Assembly (NCBI GenBank): GCA_001897515.1
Contig: MKTA01000015.1
Location: 416,923-480,922 of the forward strand
Direction: 5' to 3'
From: Bacteroidetes bacterium 41-46
Lineage (GTDB): Bacteria > Bacteroidota > Bacteroidia > Bacteroidales > UBA932
DNA: 64,000 nucleotides
The notes under the pieces are model-generated. The model did not search any database. It had not been told where the DNA came from and worked only from the letters and a program-made list of their open reading frames with translations. The stretch's first letter is position 1. Every line of letters begins with the position of its first letter. Positions 63,554-64,000 of the stretch are shown here, piece by piece. The translations under genes and the position numbers were made by a program.

Positions 63554-63584
63554 AAGCAGGCATCTCTACCTGCTTTTTTCGTAC
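63545..63584. terminator. Strong bidirectional terminator-like hairpin
   Basis: GTACGAAAAAAGCAGG (63545-63560) and its exact reverse complement (63569-63584) with an 8-base loop. The GC core CAGG/CCTG flanked by A6 and T6 is typical of a terminator working on both strands. Confidence 0.7.
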
Positions 63585-63601
63585 CCCTAAGAGGACAATT
63601 T

Positions 63602-63642
63602 TCCGAACCATTTCTGAGGGATCTTGATTTGATTTTGAAGTT
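63602..63642 (+). repeat. Intergenic repeat R2, copy 4
   Basis: TCCGAACCATTTCTGAGGGAT then TTGATTTGATTTTGAAG, the most diverged copy at its 3' end. It lies 48 bases after R3 copy 2. Confidence 0.7.
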
Positions 63643-63979
63643 GAAAAATAATTCTCAAATGATTAGTAATGATTAAAATAGATTTACTAAATTTGTTAAA
63701 AGGGGTTCTATCCTTCTTTAAAAAGAGTCCAACAGAGAGAGGGCGTCCTGCATGAACGGGTTACAAAAAATTAAAAACCTAGCAGATGACTTTGATTTGT
63801 AAAAATAGACTATAACAAATTATGAAAAATATATTACTTAACAAACATGTACATAGTCTACTTTTTTGGAGTGATATATTCATCAAATATGATTATATAT
63901 TCTAGTTAGCAACAAGGCGAAAAAAGAGAACCTTCAAGACTGATAGGTGCAGTTTAAAACAAGCAGATTAAAATATTTA

Positions 63980-63990
63980 GCTCTTTGACA
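63980..63990 (+). promoter_or_regulatory. boxA-like antitermination motif, possible rRNA leader
   Basis: GCTCTTTGACA is close to the boxA consensus found in rRNA operon leaders (TGCTCTTTAACA), and similar TTCTTTGACA motifs precede 16S genes in Bacteroidota. The window ends ten bases later, so no rRNA is seen. Confidence 0.45.
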
Positions 63991-64000
63991 AGTCGGTGCA

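Larger units (their letters stand above)
63124..64000. other. Non-coding terminal region
   Basis: 877 bases without a convincing gene. It holds R1 copy 2, R3 copy 2, R2 copy 4, several strong stem-loops (63461-63584) and a boxA-like motif at the very end. Between 63586 and 63970 the DNA is very AT-rich with only tiny frames (for instance 16 codons from 63751). Confidence 0.7.

Noticed and set aside
63751..63801. Sixteen-codon frame MNGLQKIKNLADDFDL
   Set aside because: Very short, no promoter or relatives visible; could be a leader peptide or chance.
1..64000. CRISPR array, tRNA genes, prophage
   Set aside because: No regularly spaced repeats, no T-loop-like GTTCGAATCC patterns with cloverleaf arms and no phage structural genes were seen by eye; a tRNA could still be missed without a covariance search.

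Overview
This window is a piece of a Bacteroidota chromosome, most likely from an order Bacteroidales-like lineage (the exact taxon cannot be fixed from the sequence alone). The evidence is two SusC/SusD outer-membrane pairs, many SPII lipoproteins, TonB-dependent receptors, an EnvC-like M23 protein next to a TPR protein, and promoters of the Bacteroidota type (a TAnnTTTG -7 element, in several cases with TTTG 19-21 bases upstream).

From 1 to 24.5 kb the content is mostly core. It starts with the 3' part of uvrA and a TGS-type nucleoside kinase, followed by a TPR/EnvC-like pair. Next come an ECF sigma factor with a membrane partner that also carries a beta-barrel, and a glycosyltransferase. 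A tight reverse-strand operon follows (patatin/beta-barrel, flippase, dut, murF), then a lipoprotein cyclophilin and an MlaE/MlaF-type ABC pair. A TonB-dependent receptor here is controlled by a clear FMN riboswitch. The block ends with the rplM-rpsI-rpsB-tsf operon, a tRNA-dihydrouridine synthase and lpxK.

From 24.5 to 44.6 kb are two SusC/SusD pairs without glycoside hydrolases. They are followed by an Xaa-Pro aminopeptidase, a beta-lactamase-fold serine hydrolase, a Nudix hydrolase and an oligopeptidase B-like lipoprotein, which suggests peptide rather than glycan use. Then come an odd redoxin-like secreted protein, an FkbM methyltransferase, a GH18 lipoprotein and a membrane-bound LytTR regulator.

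From 44.7 to 56.3 kb, after a small membrane protein, AcpH and a SatP-type acetate transporter, there is an unusual five-gene operon (46364-54327). It contains a polar amino-acid-type ABC permease, an ABC ATPase fused to a degenerate RsbW-like HATPase domain, a rearranged (permuted-looking) solute-binding lipoprotein, an Oar-like TonB-dependent receptor, and a STAS-unknown-kinase fusion. Three of its four junctions are ATGA overlaps. This is my best candidate for an undescribed system: transport components in both membranes combined with partner-switching (STAS/HATPase) parts. Two uncharacterised secreted proteins follow.

From 56.3 kb to the end the region looks accessory and partly decayed. 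It holds a split M23 peptidase gene, a beta-lactamase-family pseudogene, two different AAA/DUF4143 ATPases, and a hipBA toxin-antitoxin pair with three palindromic operators. A mosaic of short same-orientation repeats sits at the boundaries of these modules. The last 0.9 kb is non-coding, has strong stem-loops, and ends in a boxA-like motif that may be the leader of an rRNA operon starting just outside the window.
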